Shown: positions 1 to 7,577 of the stretch, in pieces | Position numbering within the stretch: the stretch's first letter is position 1 | How the letters are laid out: each line of letters starts with the position of its first letter | DNA from: Actinomycetales bacterium | GTDB taxonomy: Bacteria; Actinomycetota; Actinomycetes; S36-B12; UBA5976 | DNA: 57,191 nucleotides | Assembly: GCA_018969715.1 (NCBI GenBank) | Contig: JAGWXT010000005.1 | Coordinates: 77,263 to 134,453 of the forward strand | Reading direction: 5' to 3' | The notes under the pieces: model-generated | Seen by the model: the letters and a program-made list of their open reading frames with translations, nothing else | Database searches by the model: none | Told to the model about the DNA's origin: nothing | Made by a program: the position numbers and the translations under genes

Positions 1-1
1 G

Positions 2-265
2 GTGCACGCCGGCGCTCTCCCGGATGGTCGCGCATTCGCCTGCAAGGTGCTGGACGGGAGCATGGCGGCGCGCACCCCGATTGTGATGGCGCTGCTCGCC
101 GCACTGGCCGTGGACACCTCGGCGGTGGCAATGAAGGCGGCACTGACCCAGCCGACGGTCTGGGGAGGGGGAGCGCCGGTGGGCTACCTCGACAGCGTCT
201 GGCCACCGATGTCGGCCGACGACTGGGGGTCTCGCACCGCGCGAACCCGGCCGGAGTCGGCGTAG
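2..265 (+). CDS. L-asparaginase II family protein, C-terminal part (cut by window edge)
   Basis: The frame enters from the left edge and ends at a TAG; about 87 residues are visible. The stretch GALPDGRAFACKVLDG followed by a helical RTPIVMALLAALA segment resembles the C-terminal end of the asparaginase II family (PF06089 type), which hydrolyses L-asparagine to aspartate and ammonia in the cytoplasm. The GTG at position 2 is only the first codon in view, not a credible start. The N-terminal part is outside the window, so catalytic residues cannot be checked. Family assignment rests on this short tail only. Confidence 0.55.
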   Translation: MHAGALPDGRAFACKVLDGSMAARTPIVMALLAALAVDTSAVAMKAALTQPTVWGGGAPVGYLDSVWPPMSADDWGSRTARTRPESA

Positions 266-372
266 GCTGGAATTCAGCGCGGTTTCCAATCCGCGCCCGC
301 GATACCCAGGCTGGCCTCGGTGACGACGGCACTGTGGGATCGCTCACGTACTGAGCAGACGGGAGGCCGAAC

Positions 373-1128
373 ATGTCACAGCCCTCAGGTTCACAGTCCG
401 GCGACGCCGAAACCGCGGATGCAAAGTCGGGTGACGCCGCAACCGGGGATGCGGGGGCGGACGTCCGGGCGGCGGTGGCCGATGCTGCTGCGGCAGCACA
501 GGCGGCCGTTGCCGCCACGGCGGAAGCGGTGCGCGGGCGACTGACTCAGGCCGCCTCGGCGGCGGCCAGTGGGCTCAGTGCGCTGGCAGCCGATCCCTCC
601 GGAACCGCTCAGCGTGCGGCTGGTGCGGTACAGGAGGCGGCACGGGAGTTGCCGGGTCAGGTTCAGCAGGTGGCCTCGGATCTGCCGGGGATTGCGCAGC
701 GTGCGGCTGGTGCGGTGCAGGGCGCGGCACGGGAGTTGCCGGGTCAGGTTCAGCAGGTGGCCTCGGATCTGCCGGGGATTGCGCAGCGTGCGGCCGACGG
801 CCTGGCCGCCGTTGCCGCGGACCTGCCCCGCGAGGCGCAGCGCGTTGCCGACCTTGTCAAGGAGCGGGCCGCTGACCTGCCCGGGACCACAGCCGCGGCG
901 CAGGCGCAGTTGAGTCAGGCGGCGACGGCTCTGGCCGCTCAGTTTGATGACCTCGGCGCGCGTGTGCAGTCGCTGCTGGACACGATTCGTGGCAACGTCC
1001 CTGCCGCCGCACCTGCGCCGGAAGCTGCCGCACCTGCGCCGGAAGCTGCCGCACCTGCGCCGGAAGCTGCCGCACCTGCGCCGGAGCCCGCCGCACCAGC
1101 GTCAACGTCCTCGGACGAGTCCGCCTGA
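373..1128 (+). CDS. Ala-rich amphipathic repeat protein of unknown function
   Basis: A 251-residue protein without signal peptide or membrane segment. It starts at an ATG behind GGGAGG. Residues 1-40 are a Ser/Asp/Ala-rich head. Residues about 40-200 are Ala/Gln/Val-rich amphipathic helices punctuated by LPG, including two nearly identical 29-residue units (QRAAGAVQ...ELPGQVQQVASDLPGIA) and further degenerate copies. The tail is four copies of APAPEAA ending in Ser/Asp. The composition recalls phasin-like or apolipoprotein-like surface-binding helices joined to a flexible Pro-Ala linker, but I recognise no family. The DUF2516 gene starts 5 bp downstream, so the two probably form one transcript. 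Binding to a membrane or storage granule is inference only. Confidence 0.7.
   Translation: MSQPSGSQSGDAETADAKSGDAATGDAGADVRAAVADAAAAAQAAVAATAEAVRGRLTQAASAAASGLSALAADPSGTAQRAAGAVQEAARELPGQVQQVASDLPGIAQRAAGAVQGAARELPGQVQQVASDLPGIAQRAADGLAAVAADLPREAQRVADLVKERAADLPGTTAAAQAQLSQAATALAAQFDDLGARVQSLLDTIRGNVPAAAPAPEAAAPAPEAAAPAPEAAAPAPEPAAPASTSSDESA
610..783 (+). repeat. 87-bp tandem repeat inside coding sequence, two copies
   Basis: Two adjacent 87-bp units (610-696 and 697-783) encode the 29-residue helical repeat beginning QRAAGAV. They differ at only a few bases, which suggests recent duplication or gene conversion. More diverged copies follow. Confidence 0.85.
1009..1092 (+). repeat. 21-bp tandem repeat encoding APAPEAA, about four copies
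   Basis: Four near-perfect copies of GCACCTGCGCCGGAAGCTGCC encode a Pro-Ala-Glu tail. The last copy has diverged (GAGCCCGCC). Such repeats usually form an extended flexible linker. Confidence 0.85.
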
Positions 1129-1133
1129 CGCCG

Positions 1134-1424
1134 ATGGGAGTCCTGATCCTTCTGCTGGGCTACGTGCTGATGGGCGTGAAGCTCTGGGCGCTGATCGATG
1201 CAACGATGCGCCCAGCGGAGGCCTACGTCGCCGCTGACACAGCGACCAAGCCGATCTGGTTGGGACTGCTCGCGGCGGCCGTCGTGACCGGTTTCATCGC
1301 GACCGTCGGTCCGGTTCGCGGTTCCTTCTTGGGCGGGGAACTGGGATTGCTGAGCCTAGCCGGGCTGGTGGTGGCGCTGGTCTACTTGCTCGCGGTTCGG
1401 TCGCGGCTGCGCGACGTGGAATAG
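1134..1424 (+). CDS. DUF2516 family small membrane protein
   Basis: A 96-residue protein with three hydrophobic segments (residues about 1-20, 43-62 and 70-88) and a short charged C-terminus (RSRLRDVE). Length, the MGVKLWALIDA motif after the first helix and the topology match the actinobacterial DUF2516 family, which has no established function. It begins 5 bp after the stop of the Ala-rich repeat protein, so it is probably co-transcribed with it and depends on translational coupling. Confidence 0.7.
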   Translation: MGVLILLLGYVLMGVKLWALIDATMRPAEAYVAADTATKPIWLGLLAAAVVTGFIATVGPVRGSFLGGELGLLSLAGLVVALVYLLAVRSRLRDVE

Positions 1425-1496
1425 TTCGACGGCCCGGACCCACCGCCGGGGATCCCAGACCGAGGGACCCACTGACGTGAAGGGACAACCGTCTCC

Positions 1497-2252
1497 GTGA
1501 CCGACCTGACCTGCGCGCTCGACGATGGGGTGGCCGTCCTCACCCTCACCCGTCCGCATCGTCGCAATGCCCTCAGTGATGACCTCATGGCGCACCTTGA
1601 TCGTGTGCTGACCGAACTGTGCGAGGACCCCGCGGTCGGAGCGGTGCTGCTCACCGGGGAGGCCCCCGGGTTCTGCGCCGGCAGCGATGTCGTGGAACTG
1701 GCGGAGATGACGATCCCGCAGATGCGTGACCATGAACTGCGGACGGCCGCGGTCTGCCGAAGGATCGTCAGCGGCCGCCTGCCGGTGGTCGCGGCGGTCG
1801 AGGGGTTCGCCCTCGGCGGCGGGATGCTGCTGGCCGCCTGCTGCGACGTCATCGTGTCCGGCCGTGGCGCCCGTTGGTCCCTGCCGGAGGCGCGACTGGG
1901 GTGGCTGCCGCCCTGGGGCCTGGAGACTCTCGCGGCACGGGTGGGGCGCTCGCGCGCACGGCAACTCGTGCTGGACTACGAGCCGCTGTCAGCTGAGCGC
2001 GGCTACCAGATCGGCTTCGTTGACGCCCTTGCCGCTGACGGCGAGGCACTCACCGCCGGCTTGCGGATCGCGCAACGGATCCGGGATCTGCCGGCAGCGG
2101 CCGTGCGCAGTACCAAGGAGTACTTTGCCCACCTGGCGGGGTACCCGGCGGAGGTGGGGGACCTCGTCGCTGCCCGGCTCTTCGAGTCGGACTGCACCAC
2201 CGAGGCGGCCCAGTCCTCGTTCACCCGATTCAGCCGGGCCCGCCGTGACTGA
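1497..2252 (+). CDS. Enoyl-CoA hydratase/isomerase family protein
   Basis: A 251-residue crotonase-fold protein starting at GTG behind AAGGGA. The oxyanion-hole segments are visible: RRNALSDDL near residue 24, GFCAGSDVVEL near 60 and FALGGGMLLAACCDV near 105, then SLPEARLGWLPPWG with the glutamate position typical of crotonases. Family members hydrate or isomerise enoyl-CoA thioesters, as in fatty-acid or branched-chain catabolism. Substrate is not predictable here. Its stop overlaps the GTG of a hotdog thioesterase by 8 bp, which suggests the pair acts on the same acyl-CoA pool. Confidence 0.85.
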   Translation: MTDLTCALDDGVAVLTLTRPHRRNALSDDLMAHLDRVLTELCEDPAVGAVLLTGEAPGFCAGSDVVELAEMTIPQMRDHELRTAAVCRRIVSGRLPVVAAVEGFALGGGMLLAACCDVIVSGRGARWSLPEARLGWLPPWGLETLAARVGRSRARQLVLDYEPLSAERGYQIGFVDALAADGEALTAGLRIAQRIRDLPAAAVRSTKEYFAHLAGYPAEVGDLVAARLFESDCTTEAAQSSFTRFSRARRD

Positions 2253-2775
2253 CGCCCGGCCGCCTGCCGCGCCCGTCCCGTCGCCTGGCTCGGCCCCATC
2301 GGTGGATCACGCGCCGGGGATCGTCATCGATCGCGTGGTGGAGTGGTCGGACACCGATGCCTCGGGCTACATCCACAACTCACTTGCCAATCGCCTATTC
2401 GAATCAGCGGAAGCGGAATTCCTGCGATGCCACGGCATCCTCGGACTGCTCACCCAGATGCCCCGGGTGCGCCTGGAGTTCACGTTTCGATCCCGGCTCG
2501 CCTTCGGTGACCGGGTGCGCGTCCACGCGTACCCCAACCGGATCGGCCGCACCAGCCTCACGTGGTCCATGCGCGCGTCCGGCCCCGATGGCGCACTCGC
2601 GATCGAAGGGCAGATCACCGTCGTCCACGCCCCGGGGTCGAGTTCCCAGCCATGGCCGGATGACATCCGCGCCATCTGGGAGGGCTCCTGCCCGCCGGAC
2701 GATCCCCCGTCAGTTGGCCAGCCAGCCACCGTCCACGGAGATGCACGCGCCAGTGACGTAGGAGGCGGCCGGTGA
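2245..2775 (+). CDS. Hotdog-fold acyl-CoA thioesterase
   Basis: A 176-residue protein starting at a GTG that overlaps the preceding enoyl-CoA hydratase gene. After a Pro-rich lead of about 30 residues the hotdog domain opens with VEWSDTDASGYIHNSLANRL; this has the Asp-Gly-His arrangement of the 4HBT family (D-x-D-x-x-G-x-x-H/Y-N). The central part, VRLEFTFRSRLAFGDRVRV, is also typical. The predicted reaction is hydrolysis of an acyl-CoA to free acid and CoA. Its last 66 bp overlap the 3' end of the convergent SDR gene, so the two frames share sequence on opposite strands. Confidence 0.8.
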   Translation: MTDARPPAAPVPSPGSAPSVDHAPGIVIDRVVEWSDTDASGYIHNSLANRLFESAEAEFLRCHGILGLLTQMPRVRLEFTFRSRLAFGDRVRVHAYPNRIGRTSLTWSMRASGPDGALAIEGQITVVHAPGSSSQPWPDDIRAIWEGSCPPDDPPSVGQPATVHGDARASDVGGGR

Positions 2776-3498
2776 GCAGAGCCAGGCAACCGTCTCGGCC
2801 ACCTCTTGGGGCCGTCCGAGGCGCTGGAGCTGCGTGCGACGGACGACCGTCTGCAGTGGACCGGAAGCGGCAGCGTCGGCATTGTCGATCTGGATCGGAC
2901 CCGGCAGAACGGCGTTGACCCGAATCCCGTGGGTGCCGTAGTCGGCGGCCGCCGAACGGGTTACCCCAATGACACCGTGCTTCGCCGCGACGTACGCGAC
3001 GAAGTCGGCTGCCCCGACCATTCCCCAGATCGAGGCGGTGTTGATCACGACCCCGCCACCGGTGCGGAGCATCTGGCGGATCGCGTACTTCGTCCCATAG
3101 AACACGCCATGCAGGTTGATACGAAGGACACGATCGAAGTCTTCATCGGCCAGCTGTGCTACCGGGGCGGGGCAGGCACTGCCGCCCGTTGTGCCCGCAT
3201 TGTTGAACATGACGTCGAGGCGTCCGAACTGCTCGACGGTCGCACCCACGAGCCCGGCTACCGCCTCGCCATTGCTGACGTCGACGGTCATGGCGGCGGT
3301 GATGCTGCCCGCGGCAGCGATCTGTGCCGCAACCGCCCCAACGCTGGGGTCGACGTCGGCGAGCATCACCCGGTGGCCGCGCTCGGCCAGCAGGGTCGCC
3401 GTTGCCCGTCCGATCCCGCGCGCGGCTCCGGTGACGATTGCCACCGGAGCGCTGGCGGCGCTGTCGGCTTCACTGGGTGCTGTGGGGTGCTGGGTCAC
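2710..3498 (-). CDS. SDR family NAD(P)-dependent oxidoreductase
   Basis: A 262-residue classical short-chain dehydrogenase. The nucleotide-binding motif TGAARGIG lies near residue 23, NNAG near 98, the catalytic Ser in NTASIWG near 150 and the YVAAK (YxxxK) motif near 166. The C-terminus PAASYVTGACISVDGGW is typical of the SDR superfamily. The Asp after the second strand (MLADVD) suggests NAD rather than NADP. The start ATG overlaps the stop of the upstream alpha/beta hydrolase by 4 bp (ATGA), so the two are translationally coupled. Substrate unknown. Confidence 0.88.
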   Translation of the reverse strand: MTQHPTAPSEADSAASAPVAIVTGAARGIGRATATLLAERGHRVMLADVDPSVGAVAAQIAAAGSITAAMTVDVSNGEAVAGLVGATVEQFGRLDVMFNNAGTTGGSACPAPVAQLADEDFDRVLRINLHGVFYGTKYAIRQMLRTGGGVVINTASIWGMVGAADFVAYVAAKHGVIGVTRSAAADYGTHGIRVNAVLPGPIQIDNADAAASGPLQTVVRRTQLQRLGRPQEVAETVAWLCSPAASYVTGACISVDGGWLAN

Positions 3499-4472
3499 GG
3501 CGCCACCCTACGGGTCTCGACTGGGGTCTCGGCCCGGGTCTCGACTGGGGTCTCGGCCCGGGTCTCGACTGGGGTCTCGGCCCGGGTCTCGACTGGGGTC
3601 TCGGCCCGGGTCTCGACTGGGGAGAGGTGCTTCAGCAGCGCCGGCAGGATCGATGCCGACGCTCGCTCGGGCAGCCAGTGGCCGTGATTGGGCAGGACAA
3701 GGAAGGTATAGGGCCCCGTTACGAACCGGTGGGTTGCGTGGGCCGCCGCCGCACCAAGTGCCGGGTCTCGGGCACCCCAGCAGTACAGGGTGGGCTGGTG
3801 AATCGGCTGCCATGCCACCGAGCCGCTGAGCAGATCCCGAGCCATTGCGCGGTACCACGCGAGCATGGCGGTCAGCGCCCCCGGCTCATCGGCACGTCGT
3901 GTGTAGTGCTGTTGAGCATCGACCGGCAGGCCGCGCATGATCGCCCGCCAGGCCCGACCCGATGGATGCAGCAGCCGCTCCGCCAGCCCCGGCACCTGAA
4001 AGGCGGCCATGTACCACGATCGCAGCCACTGATCACTACGCAGTGCCATCCGCAGCATTGCCGCCGGATGCGGCGTGGAAAGGACTGTCACCGTCGCGAC
4101 CCGCGTGGGCACCTCACAGCCGAGCGCCCAGGCCAGTCCCCCGCCCCAGTCATGTCCCACGACATGGCAGCGGGGAATCGCGAGTGCGTCGAGAAGTCCG
4201 ACGACGTCGCCGACCAGACAGTGCAGTCGGAAGTCCCCGACCGAGCGCGGACGCGCCCGCGGACTGTAGCCCCGCAGATTGGGCCGGATCGTGCGGTAGC
4301 CCGACCGATGCAGCCCGATGGCGAGGGAATCCCAGCTGGTGAGGTCCTGTGGAAAGCCGTGCAGCAGCAGGACGGGTGGCTCCGATTCCGCTGTGGCAGG
4401 TCGCGCGGGGGTCGCCGTCGGCTGCTCATCCAGCACCTCGAATATCAGCTCACCGAGGGTGATCTGCTGCAC
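3495..4472 (-). CDS. Alpha/beta hydrolase (epoxide-hydrolase/haloalkane-dehalogenase type)
   Basis: A 325-residue alpha/beta hydrolase starting at GTG behind GGGAGG. HGFPQD near residue 38 supplies the oxyanion hole, GHDWGGGLAW near 105 the nucleophile elbow (Asp, as in epoxide hydrolases and haloalkane dehalogenases), WGARDPAL near 240 a likely acid, and NHGHWLPE near 275 the His. The C-terminal 40 residues are a PVETRAET repeat tail that lies beyond the catalytic fold. The gene overlaps the remnant of an MDR oxidoreductase upstream and the SDR downstream. The original operon was therefore probably MDR-hydrolase-SDR, suggesting oxidation and hydrolysis of a small organic molecule. Confidence 0.85.
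   Translation of the reverse strand: MQQITLGELIFEVLDEQPTATPARPATAESEPPVLLLHGFPQDLTSWDSLAIGLHRSGYRTIRPNLRGYSPRARPRSVGDFRLHCLVGDVVGLLDALAIPRCHVVGHDWGGGLAWALGCEVPTRVATVTVLSTPHPAAMLRMALRSDQWLRSWYMAAFQVPGLAERLLHPSGRAWRAIMRGLPVDAQQHYTRRADEPGALTAMLAWYRAMARDLLSGSVAWQPIHQPTLYCWGARDPALGAAAAHATHRFVTGPYTFLVLPNHGHWLPERASASILPALLKHLSPVETRAETPVETRAETPVETRAETPVETRAETPVETRRVAP
3512..3624. repeat. 24-bp tandem repeat (about 4.7 copies) in the hydrolase 3' end
   Basis: The unit GGGTCTCGACTGGGGTCTCG plus GCCC starts at 3512, 3536, 3560 and 3584, with a partial copy at 3608. On the minus strand it encodes PVETRAET repeats at the C-terminus of the hydrolase. As the unit is a multiple of three, copy-number change would not shift the frame. 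Confidence 0.92.
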
Positions 4473-4860
4473 GACCGCCTCCCATCGTGATCACCACACT
4501 GCCACCAATCGACTCGGCGAGGTAGTACCGAAGGGCCTCGGCAGTAGCGGCAAGGGGGAATGTCCGCTGGATGACGGCCCGGATGGCACCGTCCGCAAGC
4601 AGTGCGCAGACTGCCGCGACATCCGCACTGTTCTCCGACTGGACCATGCCCCGAAGCCGCTGCCGGGTGAATGGTGAGAGAAGGCCTGCGCGCAGTGTGC
4701 GGTCAAGGCCGCCGGCGCCACCCCGCTGTGCGGCGGCTCCGATGCAGACCAAGGTTCCCTCTCGAGTCAGCAGTGATCGAGTCTGCGCGAATGGCAGAGC
4801 CCCGGCGCAGCCCGGGGACGGCCCGGCGGCGCCCCATTGAGCGGCGGCGATGAGCAGACG
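4450..4860 (-). pseudogene. Truncated MDR-superfamily (quinone oxidoreductase-like) gene, C-terminal third only
   Basis: The minus-strand frame reads ...LPFAQTRSLLTREGTLVCIG, then SENSADVAAVCALLADGAIR and VIQRTFPLAATAEALRYY, ending GGSVVITM. This is the usual C-terminal third of zinc-type or quinone-oxidoreductase MDR proteins. The N-terminal catalytic domain and the GxGGVG Rossmann motif are absent; upstream sequence to 5012 shows no continuation in any minus frame that I could follow. Its end overlaps the hydrolase start by 23 bp, so it was probably the first gene of that operon. Bases 4861-5012 hold a short minus-strand stretch (RGTALNSRGIANAALLR then stop) that I cannot assign. Confidence 0.65.
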
Positions 4861-5012
4861 CCACCCGACTTCGCTACCGCAGCAGTGCGGCGTTCGCGAT
4901 CCCCCGGGAGTTCAGGGCGGTGCCTCGTACCTGGGCCAGTCCCTGCTGGAGTCATGAGCCCGCGCAATCCGATGCGTGCGTGCAGGCCTTGCGCCACGGC
5001 AGTGGCGGTTCG

Positions 5013-6197
5013 TCATGAGTGCAGGCGGCCGAGCGGATCCTGGGCGAAGTCGTGCCAGGACAGGAGGCGGACCCCGGATCGAACCATCGACTCGTCACCG
5101 CCGTAGACGATGGTGGGTTCGAGCCACGGCCATTGCGAGGTGCGTGCGAGCCATCGGCGCATGGGTGCGGCCCAGTCGGTCGCGAAGGTTCGTCCGGCCT
5201 TGAACTCGACCGGGACGAGCCCATCGGGTGTGCGGACGATGCAGTCGATCTCGTTGCCGTGCTGGTCACGGAGGTAGCCGAGTGCGGGTTCACGACCGGT
5301 GTTCAGGTAGGCCTTCATCAGTTCCCCGATGCCCCAGGTCTCGAAGACTGCTCCACGCAAGGGATGCACGAAGAGCTGTGCAGGCTCAGTGATCCCGATC
5401 AAGCTGCACATCAGCCCCGAGTCAAGGACGATCACCTCTGGTGCTTTGACGAGCTTGGAGGTGGCGTTCGTCGAATGCGGACGAAGCAGTGCAACGAGGT
5501 AGGTTGCCTGCAGGATCGAGATCCAGGCACGAACGGTCGGTGCGGAGACACCGATGTCGCTGCCCAGTGAGGCGGTGTTCAGCAACTGCGCGGAGCGAGC
5601 GGCAACGGCACGAGTGAAGGTGCTGAACCGTTCCTGGTCGCGGATGCCCAGTACCTGGCGGACATCTCGCTCGACGTAGGTTGCCGTGTAGTTCGCCAAC
5701 CATTCGGTGGGTGTCACGTCACGGTCGAAGATCGCCGGGAATCCGCCAGTCCACAGCGCGGTCTCTAGGTCACTGGGAATTCGGTCCACCCCGATGAGCT
5801 CGGCACCGGAGAGCGGGAGCAGTTCCACGCGACCGACGCGGCCAGCCAGGGACTGGGAAACCTGTGCGGTCAGCGCCGGCTGCTGGGAACCGGTGAGAAC
5901 GAAACGGCCCATGCCGGTGCCGTCGTCGACGATCCCCTGCAGGTAGGAGAGCAGGGCGGGAACCCGCTGTACTTCGTCCAGGATCGCACCGGAGGGGAAC
6001 TGCGCCAGGAACCCGCGGGGGTCGTCCACGGCGAACGAGCGAACATCCAGATTCTCCAGGGATCGGTAGGGCAGGTCGGGCCGCTCATGTCGGGCCAACG
6101 TCGTCTTGCCGGACTGGCGCGGACCGGTGACGTGCAGGACGGGAAATCCCCGGGCCAGGCGCTGCAGCGTGACCGAAGCCGCTCGTGGGATGTACAT
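5013..6197 (-). CDS. AAA ATPase with DUF4143 domain
   Basis: A 394-residue protein. Walker A is GPRQSGKTTL near residue 25, Walker B-like GAILDEVQRVP near 78 and the sensor region FVLTGSQQP near 108. The middle part (NYTATYVERDVRQVLGIRD onward) and the C-terminal LGYLRDQHGNEIDCIVRT ... VPVEFKAGRT segment are typical of DUF4143. Such proteins are widespread, sporadically distributed and of uncertain role. I chose ATG 6197 because TACGAT lies 6 nt upstream, fitting a leaderless transcript; a GTG at 6227 would add 10 residues. A decayed paralogue lies at 8135-8506, so the pair may descend from repeated acquisition. Confidence 0.85.
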   Translation of the reverse strand: MYIPRAASVTLQRLARGFPVLHVTGPRQSGKTTLARHERPDLPYRSLENLDVRSFAVDDPRGFLAQFPSGAILDEVQRVPALLSYLQGIVDDGTGMGRFVLTGSQQPALTAQVSQSLAGRVGRVELLPLSGAELIGVDRIPSDLETALWTGGFPAIFDRDVTPTEWLANYTATYVERDVRQVLGIRDQERFSTFTRAVAARSAQLLNTASLGSDIGVSAPTVRAWISILQATYLVALLRPHSTNATSKLVKAPEVIVLDSGLMCSLIGITEPAQLFVHPLRGAVFETWGIGELMKAYLNTGREPALGYLRDQHGNEIDCIVRTPDGLVPVEFKAGRTFATDWAAPMRRWLARTSQWPWLEPTIVYGGDESMVRSGVRLLSWHDFAQDPLGRLHS

Positions 6198-6203
6198 GGG
6201 GCA

Positions 6204-6209
6204 ATCGTA
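6204..6209 (-). promoter_or_regulatory. -10 box TACGAT of a probable leaderless promoter
   Basis: TACGAT on the minus strand ends 6 nt before ATG 6197 and no ribosome binding site is present between them. I could not find a convincing -35 box. Confidence 0.45.
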
Positions 6210-6244
6210 AATGAAACTTCCGATCACCCCAGTATGGGCAGTTC

Positions 6245-6495
6245 AATGGTCAGCCGTAGGCCGGATGCCGGGTTGCGGATCGTGGCGTCCCATCGGGTGT
6301 CGGGCGGCACGTACGGGTCGCCGCGGGTCGCCGCCGAGCCTGCACGCCGATGGCGTCGAGGTGAACGTCGCACCCGTGGCAACGACCATGGCAGGCATGG
6401 GGGTTGCGGGAATCAGCCCTCGTGCGTTCACGGTTGTCACCACGATCGGGTGACCACGAGGCCACCTTCCCGCCGGACCTGGGTCGCTTCACCTA
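6245..6495 (+). mobile_element. Remnant of an IS3-family transposase (OrfB)
   Basis: Conceptual translation with one frameshift near 6340 gives RIVASHRVSGGTYGSPRVAAE, then LHADGVEVNVAPVATTMAGM and GVAGISPRAFTVVTTIG, and after another small shift TFPPDLGRFT. This matches the start of the IS3 OrfB region (ASRGTYGxPRVxAEL...GxEVNxKRVAxLMRxxGLxGISPRxFxVxTT). The DDE catalytic core, OrfA and terminal inverted repeats are missing, so it cannot transpose. The remaining bases 6496-6664 show no gene that I can support. The remnant separates the DUF4143 ATPase from tryptophan dioxygenase. Confidence 0.75.
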
Positions 6496-6664
6496 AGTGC
6501 GACAAGCGAAAGACCACCACTCAAAGGGACGAGACCTGGCAGGTCAACCGAATAGACCCCGTGTCCACTATTGCTGGGGAACCTCGAGGATCCTTGTTGA
6601 CCGACAACGCGTGCCCTATGTGCCACACTCGCGATGAGCAAGCGGCTGGACGGGAGCGGCGGAT

Positions 6665-7453
6665 GTGACCGAGAACGCGGCAGCACACTACAGCGAGTAC
6701 CTCATGGTCGATCCGCTGCTCACCCTGCAGCAGCCGCTCTCCACCCATCCGGAGCACGATGAACTGCTGTTCATCATCGTCCACCAGACCTATGAGCTGT
6801 GGTTCAAGCAAATCGTCCATGAACTGCGTGCGGCCCGCGGTCTGCTGTTCGCCGGGCTCACCGATCGAGCGATGGCGGTGCTCACCCGGATCCGCACGGT
6901 CCTCAAGACGTGTGTCAGCCAGGTGGACATCCTGGAGACGATGACGCCGCTCCAGTTCGAGTCCTTCCGCACTCGACTCGGCCAGGCCAGCGGCTTCCAG
7001 TCGGCGCAGTTCCGTGAGATCGAGGCACTCCTCGGTCGCCGCGACCGGAGTGCGGTGGCCCAGTTGCGTCCGGTGGATCGGATGCGGGTTGAGCATGCGA
7101 TGGCGGAGCCCACGTTGTGGGATGCCACGTGCCACTTCATGGTCTCGCGCGGCCAGGCACTGCCGACGTCGATCCTGGAGCGCGATGTGCGCGTGCCGTA
7201 TCAGCCGACGGAGTCGGTGCAGCAGGCCGTCCTCACCCTGTACCGCACAGACCAGTCGGCGGCACTTGTGTTCGAACGTCTTGTCGATATCGATGTGGGC
7301 ATGCAGGAATGGCGCTATCGGCACGTGATGATGGTGGAGCGCACCATCGGCAGCAAGTCCGGGACTGGTGGCTCCACCGGCGTGGACTACCTGCGCACCA
7401 CGCTTTTCCAGCCGGTCTTCCCGGAGTTGTGGCGCGTCCGCCACCAATTCTGA
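6665..7453 (+). CDS. kynA: Tryptophan 2,3-dioxygenase
   Basis: A 262-residue heme enzyme that opens the indole ring of L-tryptophan to N-formylkynurenine. Diagnostic blocks are HDELLFIIVHQTYELWFKQ near residue 30, FRTRLGQASGFQSAQFREIE near 100 and the heme-ligand region RHVMMVERTIGSKSGTGG near 217, ending with FPELWRVRHQF. Length is slightly below the usual 270-300 residues but all core blocks are present. GTG 6665 lies behind GGGAG. No kynurenine formamidase or kynureninase gene is adjacent, so the gene stands alone here, between an IS remnant and a cupin lipoprotein. Confidence 0.93.
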   Translation: MTENAAAHYSEYLMVDPLLTLQQPLSTHPEHDELLFIIVHQTYELWFKQIVHELRAARGLLFAGLTDRAMAVLTRIRTVLKTCVSQVDILETMTPLQFESFRTRLGQASGFQSAQFREIEALLGRRDRSAVAQLRPVDRMRVEHAMAEPTLWDATCHFMVSRGQALPTSILERDVRVPYQPTESVQQAVLTLYRTDQSAALVFERLVDIDVGMQEWRYRHVMMVERTIGSKSGTGGSTGVDYLRTTLFQPVFPELWRVRHQF

Positions 7454-7565
7454 TCCCGCGATGCGACGGATGACATGAAGCTGAGCAGCATCTCGCATCG
7501 TGAGTCCGCGATCGTTCTCGATGTGCCGCACCCGGGTGCACCTGACAGAGCCGGAGCGCTACCCC

Positions 7566-7571
7566 TAGGTT
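7566..7571 (+). promoter_or_regulatory. -10 box TAGGTT of a probable leaderless promoter
   Basis: TAGGTT ends 6 nt before ATG 7578 and no Shine-Dalgarno sequence intervenes, fitting transcription that starts at or next to the start codon. Confidence 0.45.
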
Positions 7572-7577
7572 GTTGTC

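Noticed and set aside
2806..4490. Long plus-strand frames across the SDR and hydrolase genes (2806-3687, 3116-3829, 3438-4490)
   Set aside because: They are low-complexity shadows of the minus-strand genes; the repeats (VSTGVSAR, LDWGLGPG) are just the 24-bp array read in other frames.
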